From contig NZ_JABWRY020000001.1 in NCBI RefSeq assembly GCF_014269205.2, forward strand, positions 2,170,001-2,234,000: a DNA stretch of 64,000 bases, read 5' to 3'. The DNA comes from Pseudomonas kermanshahensis. Its GTDB lineage: Bacteria; Pseudomonadota; Gammaproteobacteria; Pseudomonadales; Pseudomonadaceae. Shown piece after piece: positions 1-10,023 of this stretch. Under the pieces are notes generated by a model, which did no database searches, was not told the origin of the DNA, and worked only from the letters and a program-made list of their open reading frames with translations. The position numbers and the translations under genes are program-made. Every line of letters begins with the position of its first letter. The first letter of the stretch is position 1.

Positions 1-5
1 TCCCA

Positions 6-2093
6 ATGCTGACCGGTAGCTACTCCTCTTCGCTGGTGTTGATTTCGCTGTGCGTGGCGATCCTGGCGTCCTACACCGCCCTTGACCTGACCGGCCGTAT
101 CGCGACGGCCAAGGGCAGGGCTGTGCACCTGTGGATGGGGGGCGGTGCGTTGGCCATGGGGGTCGGCGTGTGGTCGATGCACTTCATCGGCATGCTCGCG
201 TTCAGCCTGCCCATTGACCTGGGCTACGACCTTGGCCTGACTGCGTTCTCGCTGTTGATTGCGGTGCTGTCGTCAGGCTTTGCCTTGTGGCTGGTAAGCC
301 AGCCGAGCCTGCCCTGGCTGCAACTGGGCTTTGGCGCGTTGATTATGGGCGCGGGCATCAGTTGCATGCACTACACCGGTATGGCCGCGCTGCGCATGCT
401 GCCGGGCATCGACTATGACCCTGCGCTGTTCGGCGCCTCGCTGATGATCGCCGTGGGCGCCTCGGCAGCGGCGTTGTGGATCGCGTTCCGCTTGCGCAAG
501 CACACCCCTTACGTCCGGCAGATTCGTGGCCTGGCAGCAGTGATCATGGGCTTGGCCATCGTCGGCATGCACTACACCGGCATGGCCGCAGCCAATTTCC
601 CCGAGGGCAGTTTCTGTGGTGCGCTGGCCGGTGGGCTGCAAGGCGACGGGCTGGTCTACCTGGTGTTGATCACCACCCTGGCAGTGCTGGCGGTAGCTTT
701 GTTGACCTCGGTACTGGACGCACGTCTCGAAGCGCGCACGGCGGAACTGGCCCGCTCGCTGACCCTGGCCAACCAGGAACTGACCCAGCTGGCCCTGCAC
801 GACACGCTCACCGACCTGCCCAACCGCACCTTGTTAGCCGACCGCATCGAGCAAGCCATCGCCAAGGTGGCGGAGCAGGGCGGTTGTTTTGCGCTGATGT
901 TCATCGACCTGGATGGCTTCAAACCGGTCAACGATGCCTTTGGTCACCATGTCGGCGACTTGCTGCTCAAGGCCGTCGCGGCGCGCCTGCGCGGCCATTT
1001 ACACAGCCAGGACACGCTGGCGCGCATTGGTGGCGACGAGTTCGTGCTGCTGGTGGAGCTGCAGGAGCCCAACGATGCCATGGACGTGGCGGTCAAGCAG
1101 GTCAACCTGGTGTCGCGGCCGTTTCGCGTCGCCGAGCATGATTTGCAGCTCACGGCCAGCCTGGGGATCGTCTTGTACCCCGGCAATGGCCAGGATCAGC
1201 ACGAGTTGCTGCGCAATGCCGATGCCGCGATGTACCACGCCAAAAGCGCCGGTAAAAACGGCTACAGCTTCTTCGACGTGTCGATGAACAGCAACGCCCG
1301 GCAGCAATTGCAGTTATTGCAGGACCTGCGCCAGGCCCTGGAGCAGCGCCAGTTCCGCCTGCACTATCAGCCCAAGTTCGATGCCCAGGCCTGCCAGCCA
1401 ATCGGTGCCGAAGCGTTGCTGCGCTGGGAGCACCCACAGCAGGGCCTGCTGCTGCCTGACCGGTTCATCGGCCTGGCGGAAAAAACCGGCCTGATCATCC
1501 CGATTGGCGAGTGGGTGCTTGACGAAGCCTGCCGGCAGATGCGCCAGTGGCTGAACCAGGGCCACCAGGGGTGGCGTATGGCAGTCAACCTGTCGGCCAT
1601 CCAGTTTTGCCATGCGGGGCTGGTCGACAGCGTGGCCCGGGCCCTGCGCGAAAACGGCCTGCCGGCCAACTGCCTGACCCTGGAGATTACCGAGACCACC
1701 GCCATGCATGATGCCGATGCCAGCCTGACAGTGTTGCAGCGCCTGTCCGACATGGGCGTGGACTTGTCCATCGATGACTTCGGCACGGGCTATTCCAGCC
1801 TCATGTACCTGAAGCGACTGCCTGCCAACGAGCTGAAGATCGACCGGGGGTTTGTGCGTGACCTGGAGCAGGACAGCGATGACGCCGCGATCGTCTCGGC
1901 GATTGTCGCACTGGGCCAGGCGCTGGGCTTGCGCATCGTTGCCGAAGGGGTAGAGACGGACAAGCAACAAGACTTCCTCACCCGCCTGGGGTGCGATTCG
2001 CTGCAGGGTTATCTGCTCGGGCAACCGGTGCCAGCCGAGCAATTCATGGGCAAATTGCAGGCCATGCGGGAGACGCCCGAGGTGGCAGTCTAG
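6..2093 (+). CDS. MHYT-GGDEF-EAL membrane protein (c-di-GMP turnover)
   Basis: A 695-residue membrane-anchored c-di-GMP enzyme. The N-terminal ~235 residues are hydrophobic and carry the three repeats of the MHYT sensor family (one MHFIGM and two MHYTGM), thought to bind a diatomic gas or metal. A GGDEF domain follows with the intact signature at residues 342-346 (diguanylate cyclase), then an EAL domain with E469-A470-L471 in the 'EALLRW' context and a 'DDFGTGYSS' motif (phosphodiesterase). Both catalytic signatures are intact, so it could make or break c-di-GMP; the dominant activity cannot be told from sequence. The ATG is five bases from the window edge, so its promoter and ribosome-binding site are not visible. 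Its stop overlaps the stop of the convergent DUF1652 gene by 4 nt. Confidence 0.95.
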   Translation: MLTGSYSSSLVLISLCVAILASYTALDLTGRIATAKGRAVHLWMGGGALAMGVGVWSMHFIGMLAFSLPIDLGYDLGLTAFSLLIAVLSSGFALWLVSQPSLPWLQLGFGALIMGAGISCMHYTGMAALRMLPGIDYDPALFGASLMIAVGASAAALWIAFRLRKHTPYVRQIRGLAAVIMGLAIVGMHYTGMAAANFPEGSFCGALAGGLQGDGLVYLVLITTLAVLAVALLTSVLDARLEARTAELARSLTLANQELTQLALHDTLTDLPNRTLLADRIEQAIAKVAEQGGCFALMFIDLDGFKPVNDAFGHHVGDLLLKAVAARLRGHLHSQDTLARIGGDEFVLLVELQEPNDAMDVAVKQVNLVSRPFRVAEHDLQLTASLGIVLYPGNGQDQHELLRNADAAMYHAKSAGKNGYSFFDVSMNSNARQQLQLLQDLRQALEQRQFRLHYQPKFDAQACQPIGAEALLRWEHPQQGLLLPDRFIGLAEKTGLIIPIGEWVLDEACRQMRQWLNQGHQGWRMAVNLSAIQFCHAGLVDSVARALRENGLPANCLTLEITETTAMHDADASLTVLQRLSDMGVDLSIDDFGTGYSSLMYLKRLPANELKIDRGFVRDLEQDSDDAAIVSAIVALGQALGLRIVAEGVETDKQQDFLTRLGCDSLQGYLLGQPVPAEQFMGKLQAMRETPEVAV

Positions 2094-2350
2094 CCTGCGT
2101 CGCGCAGGGCGAAGACGGGTACGAAGGCGTCCATCTCAGCCTCGACCGCTTCAATAATGCGCTCGACATCCGCAGCGGCCATGATCGCAGCGCAGGGGAT
2201 GCCGGCAATAGCCAGCAAGGTTTCTCCGGTGGCGCGGTCGAATAAGCGCGCGATCATGCTGCGCGGTGCATCCATGCTGGCTTCGAAGCCGAGCGGGTGG
2301 AAATGCCAGCGCATCACCTGGCAGGCGTTCGGGAACGTCATTTTGTTCAT
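2090..2350 (-). CDS. DUF1652 family small protein
   Basis: An 86-residue protein resembling the Pseudomonas DUF1652 family: a 'FHPLGFEASMD' region, then 'LFDRATGETLLAIAGI' and a C-terminal helix rich in Ala and Glu. Function is unknown. The start was placed at the ATG at 2350 because an AAGGAGG ribosome-binding site lies 7 nt upstream; the longer reading frame has no such signal. No signal peptide or membrane segment is seen. It converges on the MHYT gene with a 4-nt overlap. The 252 nt upstream, up to the DUF1345 gene, hold only its promoter region and nothing else I recognise. Confidence 0.8.
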   Translation of the reverse strand: MNKMTFPNACQVMRWHFHPLGFEASMDAPRSMIARLFDRATGETLLAIAGIPCAAIMAAADVERIIEAVEAEMDAFVPVFALRDAG

Positions 2351-2602
2351 GCCAGCCTCCTTGTCCGTACCTGGACGCGGTGAGCGGGAGGCCGCGTGCA
2401 CGGCCGCCGGGAATGTAACCATAGCACCTGCCACGCCATTGCCCAGGGTGGGAATACGCCGGAATCGTGGAGGTTTGACCTAGGTCACAGTGCTGTTAGG
2501 GCCGCTATCCACCGGCAGCTCGCCTGGCAAACGTTTTCCTTGCGGGGTGCCGCAGGTAACGGCCGCCTCTACCGCACTGGGTTTTCGGACGAGCGGTGTG
2601 TG

Positions 2603-3250
2603 CTACCCCAGCAGGCCGGCCGCAATGTTGATGGTGAACCCCAGAATGGCCGTGTTGAACACGAACCCTACCACTGAATGTGCCAGCACCACCCGGCGCA
2701 ACCCCCTGCCAGCGACGCCGACATCGGACGTTTGCACCGCCACACTGATAGTGAACGAGAAGTAGTGAAAGTCCCAGTAATCCGGGTTGCGCTCGCCATC
2801 GGCAAAGCGCAGCGGGGGCTCATGGTTCTGGCCGGTATAGAACAGCCGGGCATAGTGCAGGCTGAAGATGCAGCCGATCAACAGCCAGGAGCCGGCCACG
2901 GTCAACCCGGTGTACAAGTAGTGCAGGGCCAGGGCGCTGCCTTGCAGGCCGCGGCTGGAGACCAGTTGCAAGGTGATTGCGGCCAGGCTGGCGATGGCAG
3001 CGATGCAGACGGTGAGCAGGACCAGGCCGGCGTTCTCATCCTCGACCTGGGCAACGTTGCGGACCTTTTCCGGGTTGGCGCTCCAGGTAAGCCACAGGAC
3101 CAGCAGCAGGTAGAGCCAGACGCCGAGGTTCCAGCCGACCAGAATGTGCTGGACCGTGTCACCGGCAGGGATCAGCCAGGCGCCGATGATGCCGACCAGG
3201 GTGGCGAACGTGAGGCGAGGGTGGGTACGTGTCAGGCGGTGAAAAGCCAT
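2603..3250 (-). CDS. DUF1345 family membrane protein
   Basis: A 215-residue inner-membrane protein with about five hydrophobic segments, matching the DUF1345 family by its overall pattern and the '[16 protein letters not shown]' stretch near residue 165 followed by 'QTSDV'. The family has no assigned function; the end of this motif resembles the ion-channel selectivity region 'F..Y.S..T..T.G..D', which is only a suggestion. The ATG at 3250 was preferred over the longer frame because the protein then starts with '[15 protein letters not shown]', as in family members, and a GAGG sits just upstream. It is divergent from pgm. Confidence 0.8.
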   Translation of the reverse strand: MAFHRLTRTHPRLTFATLVGIIGAWLIPAGDTVQHILVGWNLGVWLYLLLVLWLTWSANPEKVRNVAQVEDENAGLVLLTVCIAAIASLAAITLQLVSSRGLQGSALALHYLYTGLTVAGSWLLIGCIFSLHYARLFYTGQNHEPPLRFADGERNPDYWDFHYFSFTISVAVQTSDVGVAGRGLRRVVLAHSVVGFVFNTAILGFTINIAAGLLG

Positions 3251-3398
3251 GGGGCCTCGTTGCCGGGGAGTGGTGGCTAATACTCTAGACCATCGCCAGG
3301 TGCTGGCGGCTTTCATCGCGTCGCCCGTCGCGCGGCGTTGCAACTCTCAGTACACTGCACGTTCCAACACCAACATTCGTTGAACTCGAGGTTTCTGC

Positions 3399-5036
<1,638 letters not shown>

Positions 5037-5046
5037 TTGTACTCAA

Positions 5047-5156
5047 GGGGCTGCCTTGCAGCCCATCGCCGGCAAGCCGGCTCCCACAGGTTTTTCGCAA
5101 GGTCTGAGCCTGCGCAGTTACCTGTGGGAGCCGGCGATGGGCCGCCGGGCGGCCCC
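5047..5156. repeat. REP pair (inverted) after pgm
   Basis: Two head-to-head copies of a P. putida-type REP unit. The unit around 5061-5090 (core CGCCGGCAAGCCGGCTCCCA) is answered by its reverse complement at 5121-5144. Each outer edge has its own small hairpin: GGGCTGCCTTGCAGCCC at 5048-5064 and GGGCCGCCGGGCGGCCC near 5139-5155. It lies between convergent pgm and a LysR gene and may act as a bidirectional terminator or mRNA stabiliser. Confidence 0.85.
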
Positions 5157-5162
5157 GGTTCA

Positions 5163-6116
5163 TCAAGGGGTTGGCAACGCGAACCCCTCGATCCCCCGCC
5201 CCAGCTTCAGGGCCTGGGCATGCAGCACCTGCATCAGGTGCAGCGCCGAGTGCGAAGGTGGCTCGAAGCGCGAATAGACGAAACTGATGTCGAAGTGGAT
5301 TTCGTCGGCCAGGGGGACCACCGTCAAGCCGCTGTCCTGCGCCACAAATTCGTCGATCAAGCTAATGCCCATGCCTTGCTTGACCAAGGCCACAGCTTCG
5401 TTGGCATTGGTGAACGACAACAGCGACTCCAACTGCAGCCCGCGCTGGTGGATCTGTTCGGCCAGCAATTTGCCGAACGGCATGTCGGGCCTGAACAGCA
5501 GCAGGGCATGGCCTTGCAGTTGCTCCAGCGCCAGTGACGGATGCCGCGCCAAGGCATGCTCCGGCGGCATCACCACCACCATGCGCCCGCGCATGAACGC
5601 GCGTGAATGCAGGTGATCGTGGATCACCGGCAAGGCGGCAATCGACAGGTCGACCTTCTTCGACAGGATCTGGTTCGGCATTTCACCCATCAACGAGGTC
5701 TGCCACTCGATGTTCAGCGAGGGTGACTCACGCTTGAGTTGGGCCAGCGCAATCGGGATGACCACGGTCGACAGCGAGGCGCTGCACGAGATGCGCAGGT
5801 TACGGTGGCCGCCACTGCCCAGTGACAACGCACATTCATTGACCTCCAGCGCGGCCTGATACACCCGCTCGACTTCGCGGTACAGAATCTGCGCTTCGTG
5901 GGTCGGCACCAGGCAGTTGTTGATACGCTCGAACAAGCGGTACGCCAGCCGCCCCTCGATGTACTGGATCAATTTGCTCACGGCCGGCTGCGACACATAG
6001 AGCATCTTCGCCGCCGCGCTGATCGAGCCCGTCAACATCACCGCACGAAACACTTCCATGTGCCGCAGTTTGAACACCAGGTTGCGGGCTTCCGGGCCGT
6101 CATGGTCGAGGGGCAT
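5163..6116 (-). CDS. LysR-family transcriptional regulator (of the adjacent catabolic cluster)
   Basis: A LysR-type regulator of 317 residues: N-terminal winged helix-turn-helix ('MEVFRAVMLTGSISAAAKML', 'SQPAVSKLIQYIE') and a periplasmic-binding-like effector domain. The start at 6116 was chosen because AAAGG lies 9 nt upstream; an ATG six bases earlier (6122) would place that site too close. It is divergent from the amidohydrolase-MFS-SDR-isomerase genes across a 147-nt gap, the classic arrangement for a LysR activator responding to a pathway metabolite. The effector cannot be inferred. Confidence 0.93.
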   Translation of the reverse strand: MPLDHDGPEARNLVFKLRHMEVFRAVMLTGSISAAAKMLYVSQPAVSKLIQYIEGRLAYRLFERINNCLVPTHEAQILYREVERVYQAALEVNECALSLGSGGHRNLRISCSASLSTVVIPIALAQLKRESPSLNIEWQTSLMGEMPNQILSKKVDLSIAALPVIHDHLHSRAFMRGRMVVVMPPEHALARHPSLALEQLQGHALLLFRPDMPFGKLLAEQIHQRGLQLESLLSFTNANEAVALVKQGMGISLIDEFVAQDSGLTVVPLADEIHFDISFVYSRFEPPSHSALHLMQVLHAQALKLGRGIEGFALPTP

Positions 6117-6214
6117 GAGCATTACCTTTGGTTATGGTCTTCGCCATCTGGGTATGAGCGCAGACGCCGGGCACGCAGTATCTTGAAGCCTGCCGAGTCG
6201 CCTTCGCGGCGCAC

Positions 6215-6222
6215 AATAACAA
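6215..6222 (+). promoter_or_regulatory. Candidate Hfq/Crc CA motif upstream of the amidohydrolase
   Basis: AATAACAA matches the AANAANAA pattern bound by Hfq/Crc in Pseudomonas. It lies about 40 nt before the GTG start, farther than in typical targets, so this is a weaker candidate than the motif in front of the downstream MFS gene. Confidence 0.3.
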
Positions 6223-6263
6223 GATCTGCAGGCAAGCGCAGCGGCGCTTGACGGGAGTGTTGC

Positions 6264-7091
6264 GTGAACATCTTCGATGAACCCAAGATCGATTGCCATA
6301 ACCATTTGTTTGACCCTGCGCGCTTTCCCTATCACCCCGACGCGCCTTACGCCCCGTCCGGGCAGGAGGTCGCCACCCTCGAGCAATTCAACCGGGTGAT
6401 GGACGCCTATGGCGTGCAGCATGCCTTGCTGGTGGGGCCGAACAGCGGCTACCACACCGACAATAGCTGCCTGCTGAGCGCGCTCGCCACTGGGCAGGGG
6501 CGTTTCAAGGGGGTGGCAGTGGTTAGCCCTGACATCACCCTGGATGCGCTGGCTACGTTGCAGGCGCAAGGGGTGGTCGGGGTGGCCTTCAACCCGGCGT
6601 TGTACGGTGTGGCGAGCCTGGATGCAGCCGACGGGTTGTTCGGCAAGCTCGCCGAGCTCGACCTGTTTGCGCAGATTCAGGTGTGCGAAGACCAGTTGCT
6701 GGCGCTGCGCGGGCTGCTTGAGCGCACGTCGGCGCGCGTGTTGATCGACCATTGCGGCCGCCCGGAGGTGAGCGCCGGTATTCACCAACCGGGTTTCCAG
6801 GCCTTGCTGCGGTTGGCCGCAAGCGGCCGGGCCAGCGTCAAGCTGTCCGGCATGCAGAAGTTCGCCTCGGCCGATGCGCTGCAGGCGCAGAGCAGTGCCT
6901 ACGTTCATGCCCTGCTCGAAGCGTTTGGCCCACAGGCCTGCGTGTGGGGCTCCGATTGGCCGTTCATTCGTCAGCGCTCGCGGGTGGACTACGGGCCGCT
7001 GCTGAAACTGGCCGAGCAACTGATGCCGGATGCGCAACTGCGCCGCACCGTCATGTGGGACACACCGCGACGTCTGTTCGGGTTTGCCTAG
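6264..7091 (+). CDS. Amidohydrolase-2 family metal-dependent hydrolase/lactonase
   Basis: A 275-residue TIM-barrel hydrolase of the PF04909 type. Visible metal/catalytic features: 'DCHNHLFD' near the N-terminus (H12, H14), 'IDHCGRP' (H163) and 'WGSDWPF' (D231). The family includes 2-pyrone-4,6-dicarboxylate lactonase and fucono-, rhamnono- and sulfomucono-lactonases. Together with the adjacent dehydrogenase this suggests opening a lactone formed by oxidation of a sugar or ring compound, which is inference. The start is GTG with GGGAG 9 nt upstream. It is the first gene of a co-directional cluster with the MFS, SDR and isomerase genes. Confidence 0.88.
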   Translation: MNIFDEPKIDCHNHLFDPARFPYHPDAPYAPSGQEVATLEQFNRVMDAYGVQHALLVGPNSGYHTDNSCLLSALATGQGRFKGVAVVSPDITLDALATLQAQGVVGVAFNPALYGVASLDAADGLFGKLAELDLFAQIQVCEDQLLALRGLLERTSARVLIDHCGRPEVSAGIHQPGFQALLRLAASGRASVKLSGMQKFASADALQAQSSAYVHALLEAFGPQACVWGSDWPFIRQRSRVDYGPLLKLAEQLMPDAQLRRTVMWDTPRRLFGFA

Positions 7092-7112
7092 CGCACCGCC
7101 CTTTGCCATTCC

Positions 7113-7120
7113 AATAACAA
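7113..7120 (+). promoter_or_regulatory. Candidate Hfq/Crc CA motif in the MFS gene leader
   Basis: AATAACAA followed by GAGAG lies 13 nt before the ATG of the MFS transporter, so it abuts the ribosome-binding site. This is the position used by Hfq/Crc for catabolite repression in Pseudomonas. The motif match is seen; function is inferred. Confidence 0.45.
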
Positions 7121-7133
7121 GAGAGCAACCGTC

Positions 7134-8483
7134 ATGAACACTGAACAGAACCTCGGCGTGGGGGCGTTCGACACGCCTGCACGCCTGCAACAACGCACCC
7201 GCACCCGCTTCATGATCCTGGCGCTGATCTCCGGCGGCACGATGATCAACTACCTTGACCGCAGCGTGATGGGCATTGCGGCGCCTAGCATCAGTGCCGA
7301 CCTGGGCCTTAACGCCGCGATGATGGGCGTGATCTTCTCGGCGTTTTCCTGGACCTACGCGGCGGCCCAGATCCCCGGCGGGATCCTCATCGACCGGCTG
7401 GGCACCAAGTTCACGTACTGGCTGGCCTTGACGCTGTGGTCGCTGTTCACTGGCCTGCAAGGGTTGGCCCAGGGCTTTTTGTCGCTGTTGGGCATGCGTT
7501 TTCTGGTAGGGGTGACCGAAGCGCCGTGCTTCCCCACCAACAGCCGCGTGGTGGCGACCTGGTTCCCACAGAGTGAGCGGGCCAGGGCGACCGGCATCTA
7601 CACATTTGCCGAATACACGGGGCTTGCGTTTCTCACGCCGCTGCTGTTCTGGGTACTGCACGCGTACGGCTGGCGTTTTCTGCTGATGGCGGTCGGGCTG
7701 ATGGGCATCCTTTATGGCCTGGTCTGGTGGCGCAAGTACCATGAACCGCACCAGTCCACCACGGCGAACAAGGCCGAACTCGACTACATCGCAGCTGGCG
7801 GTGGCGTGGTCGACGGTGGCCAGAAAGCCACGGTATTCCGCTGGTCGCAGATCCCGGCTCTGCTCAAACACCGCAACATGCTGGGCATCTGCCTGGGGCA
7901 GTTTGCCTGCAACTCGACCAACGTGTTCTTCCTGACCTGGTTCCCGACCTACCTGGTCACCGAGCGGCACATGCCGTGGCTGAAGGTTGGCTGGGTCGCG
8001 GTGCTGCCGTTCATCGCCGCCTCGCTGGGCACCCTGGTCGGTGGCTGGTTGTCCGATGCCTTGCTGCGCCGCGGCTACTCCCTGAACGTGGCGCGCAAGC
8101 TGCCAGTGATTGCCGGCCTGCTCACCGCGTCGGTGATCGTGCTGGCTAACTATGTCGAGTCCGACGCGCTGGTAATCGCCATTCTCTGCATCGCCTACTT
8201 CGCCCAAGGCATGTCGGCGCTGGCCTGGATGATCGTTTCCGACATCGCGCCAAAGGGCCTGCTGGGCTTGAGCGGTGGCCTGTTCAACCTGTTCGCCAAC
8301 GCGGCGGGCATCGTCACCCCGTTGACCATCGGCATCATCGTCTCGATGACCGGGTCGTTCGTCTGGGCCTTGGCCTTCGTGTCGTCGATCACCGTCCTCG
8401 GTGCCCTGTGTTACCTGTTCATGGTGAGCGACCTGCGTCGTCTGCCAGACATCCCTAACCTCGAAAATGGAGCAAAGCAATGA
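7134..8483 (+). CDS. MFS transporter, anion:cation symporter (ACS) family
   Basis: A 449-residue twelve-helix major facilitator. The N-terminal 'INYLDRSVMGIAAPSI' and the cytoplasmic loop 'GGILIDRLGTKFTYW' are typical of ACS-family carriers, which move hexuronates, glucarate, phthalate or other organic anions. Ser/Thr-rich and charged residues near 205-225 form the central loop. It probably imports the pathway's substrate. The leader carries AATAACAA beside GAGAG. Its last four bases (ATGA) overlap the start of the SDR gene, indicating translational coupling. Confidence 0.92.
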   Translation: MNTEQNLGVGAFDTPARLQQRTRTRFMILALISGGTMINYLDRSVMGIAAPSISADLGLNAAMMGVIFSAFSWTYAAAQIPGGILIDRLGTKFTYWLALTLWSLFTGLQGLAQGFLSLLGMRFLVGVTEAPCFPTNSRVVATWFPQSERARATGIYTFAEYTGLAFLTPLLFWVLHAYGWRFLLMAVGLMGILYGLVWWRKYHEPHQSTTANKAELDYIAAGGGVVDGGQKATVFRWSQIPALLKHRNMLGICLGQFACNSTNVFFLTWFPTYLVTERHMPWLKVGWVAVLPFIAASLGTLVGGWLSDALLRRGYSLNVARKLPVIAGLLTASVIVLANYVESDALVIAILCIAYFAQGMSALAWMIVSDIAPKGLLGLSGGLFNLFANAAGIVTPLTIGIIVSMTGSFVWALAFVSSITVLGALCYLFMVSDLRRLPDIPNLENGAKQ

Positions 8484-9220
8484 GCCAATACCTGCAAGGG
8501 CAGACTGCAATCGTGACCGGCGGCATGCGTGGCATCGGCCTGGGGATTGCACAGCGGCTGCACGCCGCAGGTGCCCACGTGGTGATCTGGGACTTGGCGG
8601 TCGATGGCTGGGACACAGCCGAAAACGGCTTTGAGCCGGTGCTGCGCCAGTCTGTCGATGTTTCATCACTGGCGTCGGTGGAAGCGGCATTTGCCGACGT
8701 GCTTGCACACGTCGGGCAGGTCGAGATCCTGGTCAACAACGCCGGTATCAATGGCCCAGTGGTACCCGCCTGGGAATACCCGCCAGCGGCCTGGGACAAG
8801 GTCATCGCCATTGACCTGAACGGAGTGTTCTATTGCTGCCGCACCGCCATCCCGCACATGCGCGAACGCGGCTACGGACGCATCGTCAACGTCGCCTCGA
8901 TGGCGGGCAAGGATGGCGTGCAGTACATCTCGGCGTACTCGGCGGCCAAAGCAGGCGTGATCGCCTTCACCAAGGCCGCAGCCAAGGAGCTGGCGCAGGA
9001 TGGCGTGCTGCTCAACTGCGTGGCGCCGGCGATGGTAGAAACGCCGCTGATGGCCGAAATGACCCCGGAGCACATCGCAGCGAGCAAGGCCAAGATCCCC
9101 ATGGGGCGCTTCCTGAAGGTCGAGGAAATCGCCAACATGGTGAGCTGGATCGCCGGGCCAGAGTGCAGTTTCACCACTGGCTTCGTGTTCGACCTCAGTG
9201 GCGGGAGGGCGACCTATTGA
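8480..9220 (+). CDS. SDR-family NAD(P)-dependent oxidoreductase
   Basis: A 246-residue classical short-chain dehydrogenase. Cofactor motif 'TGGMRGIGLG' (near residue 13), structural 'NNAG' (about residue 88), the catalytic Ser in 'NVASMAG' and 'YSAAK' as YxxxK are all present; the C-terminus 'FDLSGGRATY' is typical. An Asp at the end of the second strand ('VVIWDLA') suggests NAD rather than NADP. It likely oxidises a hydroxyl of the compound imported by the preceding MFS protein. Coupled by ATGA to the MFS gene and by a 4-nt TTGA overlap to the next gene. Confidence 0.93.
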   Translation: MSQYLQGQTAIVTGGMRGIGLGIAQRLHAAGAHVVIWDLAVDGWDTAENGFEPVLRQSVDVSSLASVEAAFADVLAHVGQVEILVNNAGINGPVVPAWEYPPAAWDKVIAIDLNGVFYCCRTAIPHMRERGYGRIVNVASMAGKDGVQYISAYSAAKAGVIAFTKAAAKELAQDGVLLNCVAPAMVETPLMAEMTPEHIAASKAKIPMGRFLKVEEIANMVSWIAGPECSFTTGFVFDLSGGRATY

Positions 9221-10023
9221 GGGGCCTGGGCGTCGCTCACCTGACGGCACTGGACCTGGCGCCAGCCGTGCTGGTGCGCGAGGCGAGCCGTGCCGGCTTC
9301 AGCGCGGTGGGGCTGCGCCTGCATCCAGTGATGCCGGGTGCGCTGGCCTACCCTGTAACGGCGGGCAGCCTGGCGCTGCGTGAGCTCAAGGCGGTGATGG
9401 TGGGTGAGGGCGTACGGGTCGCTGATATCGAGTTCGTGTCATTGACGCCCGAGGTGGTGGTCGCCGATTACGAGCCTTTGCTGGCGGCAGGTGCGGAGCT
9501 GGGGGCGGTAAGCCTGACGGTGTCGGGCGATGATGCCGATGTCGCGCGGCTGACCGGGCATTTCGCGGCCTTGTGCGAGCTGGCAGGGGGTTATGGCGTG
9601 CGCGTGGACCTTGAATTCATGCGCTGGCGGCCGGTGGCGAACGTGCACCAGGCCTATACCGTGGTGGCAGGGGCGGGGCAGGACAACAGCAGCGTGCTGG
9701 TCGATGCCCTGCACTTGTTTCGTGCTGGCGCAGCGGTAGCGGACCTTGCCGGAATCGACCCGCGTTACTTGCGCGCCGTGCAGTTGTGCGATGCCCCGCT
9801 GCAGGCACCACCCGACAACGGCATCATCCAGGAAGCGCGGGAGGGCAGGCAGTTGCCTGGCCACGGGCAGCTGCCGTTGGCGCAGTTGCTCGCAGCCTTG
9901 CCCCACGACGTCAGCCTCAGCGTCGAGGTGCCGTCTGCCCACTTGCAGGGGGCAGAGCGGCTAACGGCAGCTGCGCGAGTCACGCAGGCCTGGCTGAGCG
10001 GGGTGCCGGCAGGTCAGGCCTGA
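9217..10023 (+). CDS. Sugar phosphate isomerase/epimerase-like TIM-barrel protein
   Basis: A 268-residue protein resembling the AP endonuclease 2/xylose isomerase-like TIM-barrel family (IolE/hydroxypyruvate isomerase-like): 'GFSAVGLRLHP' early, 'VDLEFMRWRPV' (metal-ligand Glu candidate) in the middle, 'VQLCDAP' and 'VSLSVEVPS' late. The start is a TTG overlapping the SDR stop codon (TTGA) with GGGAGG 8 nt upstream; no ATG fits. It ends the catabolic cluster and probably acts on the product of the dehydrogenase or lactonase. Its last 10 nt overlap the convergent RidA gene. The exact reaction is unknown. Confidence 0.82.
   Translation: MRGLGVAHLTALDLAPAVLVREASRAGFSAVGLRLHPVMPGALAYPVTAGSLALRELKAVMVGEGVRVADIEFVSLTPEVVVADYEPLLAAGAELGAVSLTVSGDDADVARLTGHFAALCELAGGYGVRVDLEFMRWRPVANVHQAYTVVAGAGQDNSSVLVDALHLFRAGAAVADLAGIDPRYLRAVQLCDAPLQAPPDNGIIQEAREGRQLPGHGQLPLAQLLAALPHDVSLSVEVPSAHLQGAERLTAAARVTQAWLSGVPAGQA

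Noticed and set aside
6132..8708. 858-codon antisense reading frame opposite the amidohydrolase and MFS genes
   Set aside because: Low-complexity Arg/Gln/His-rich translation and no family motif; the plus-strand genes show clear homology and codon bias. Long antisense frames are expected in GC-rich DNA.
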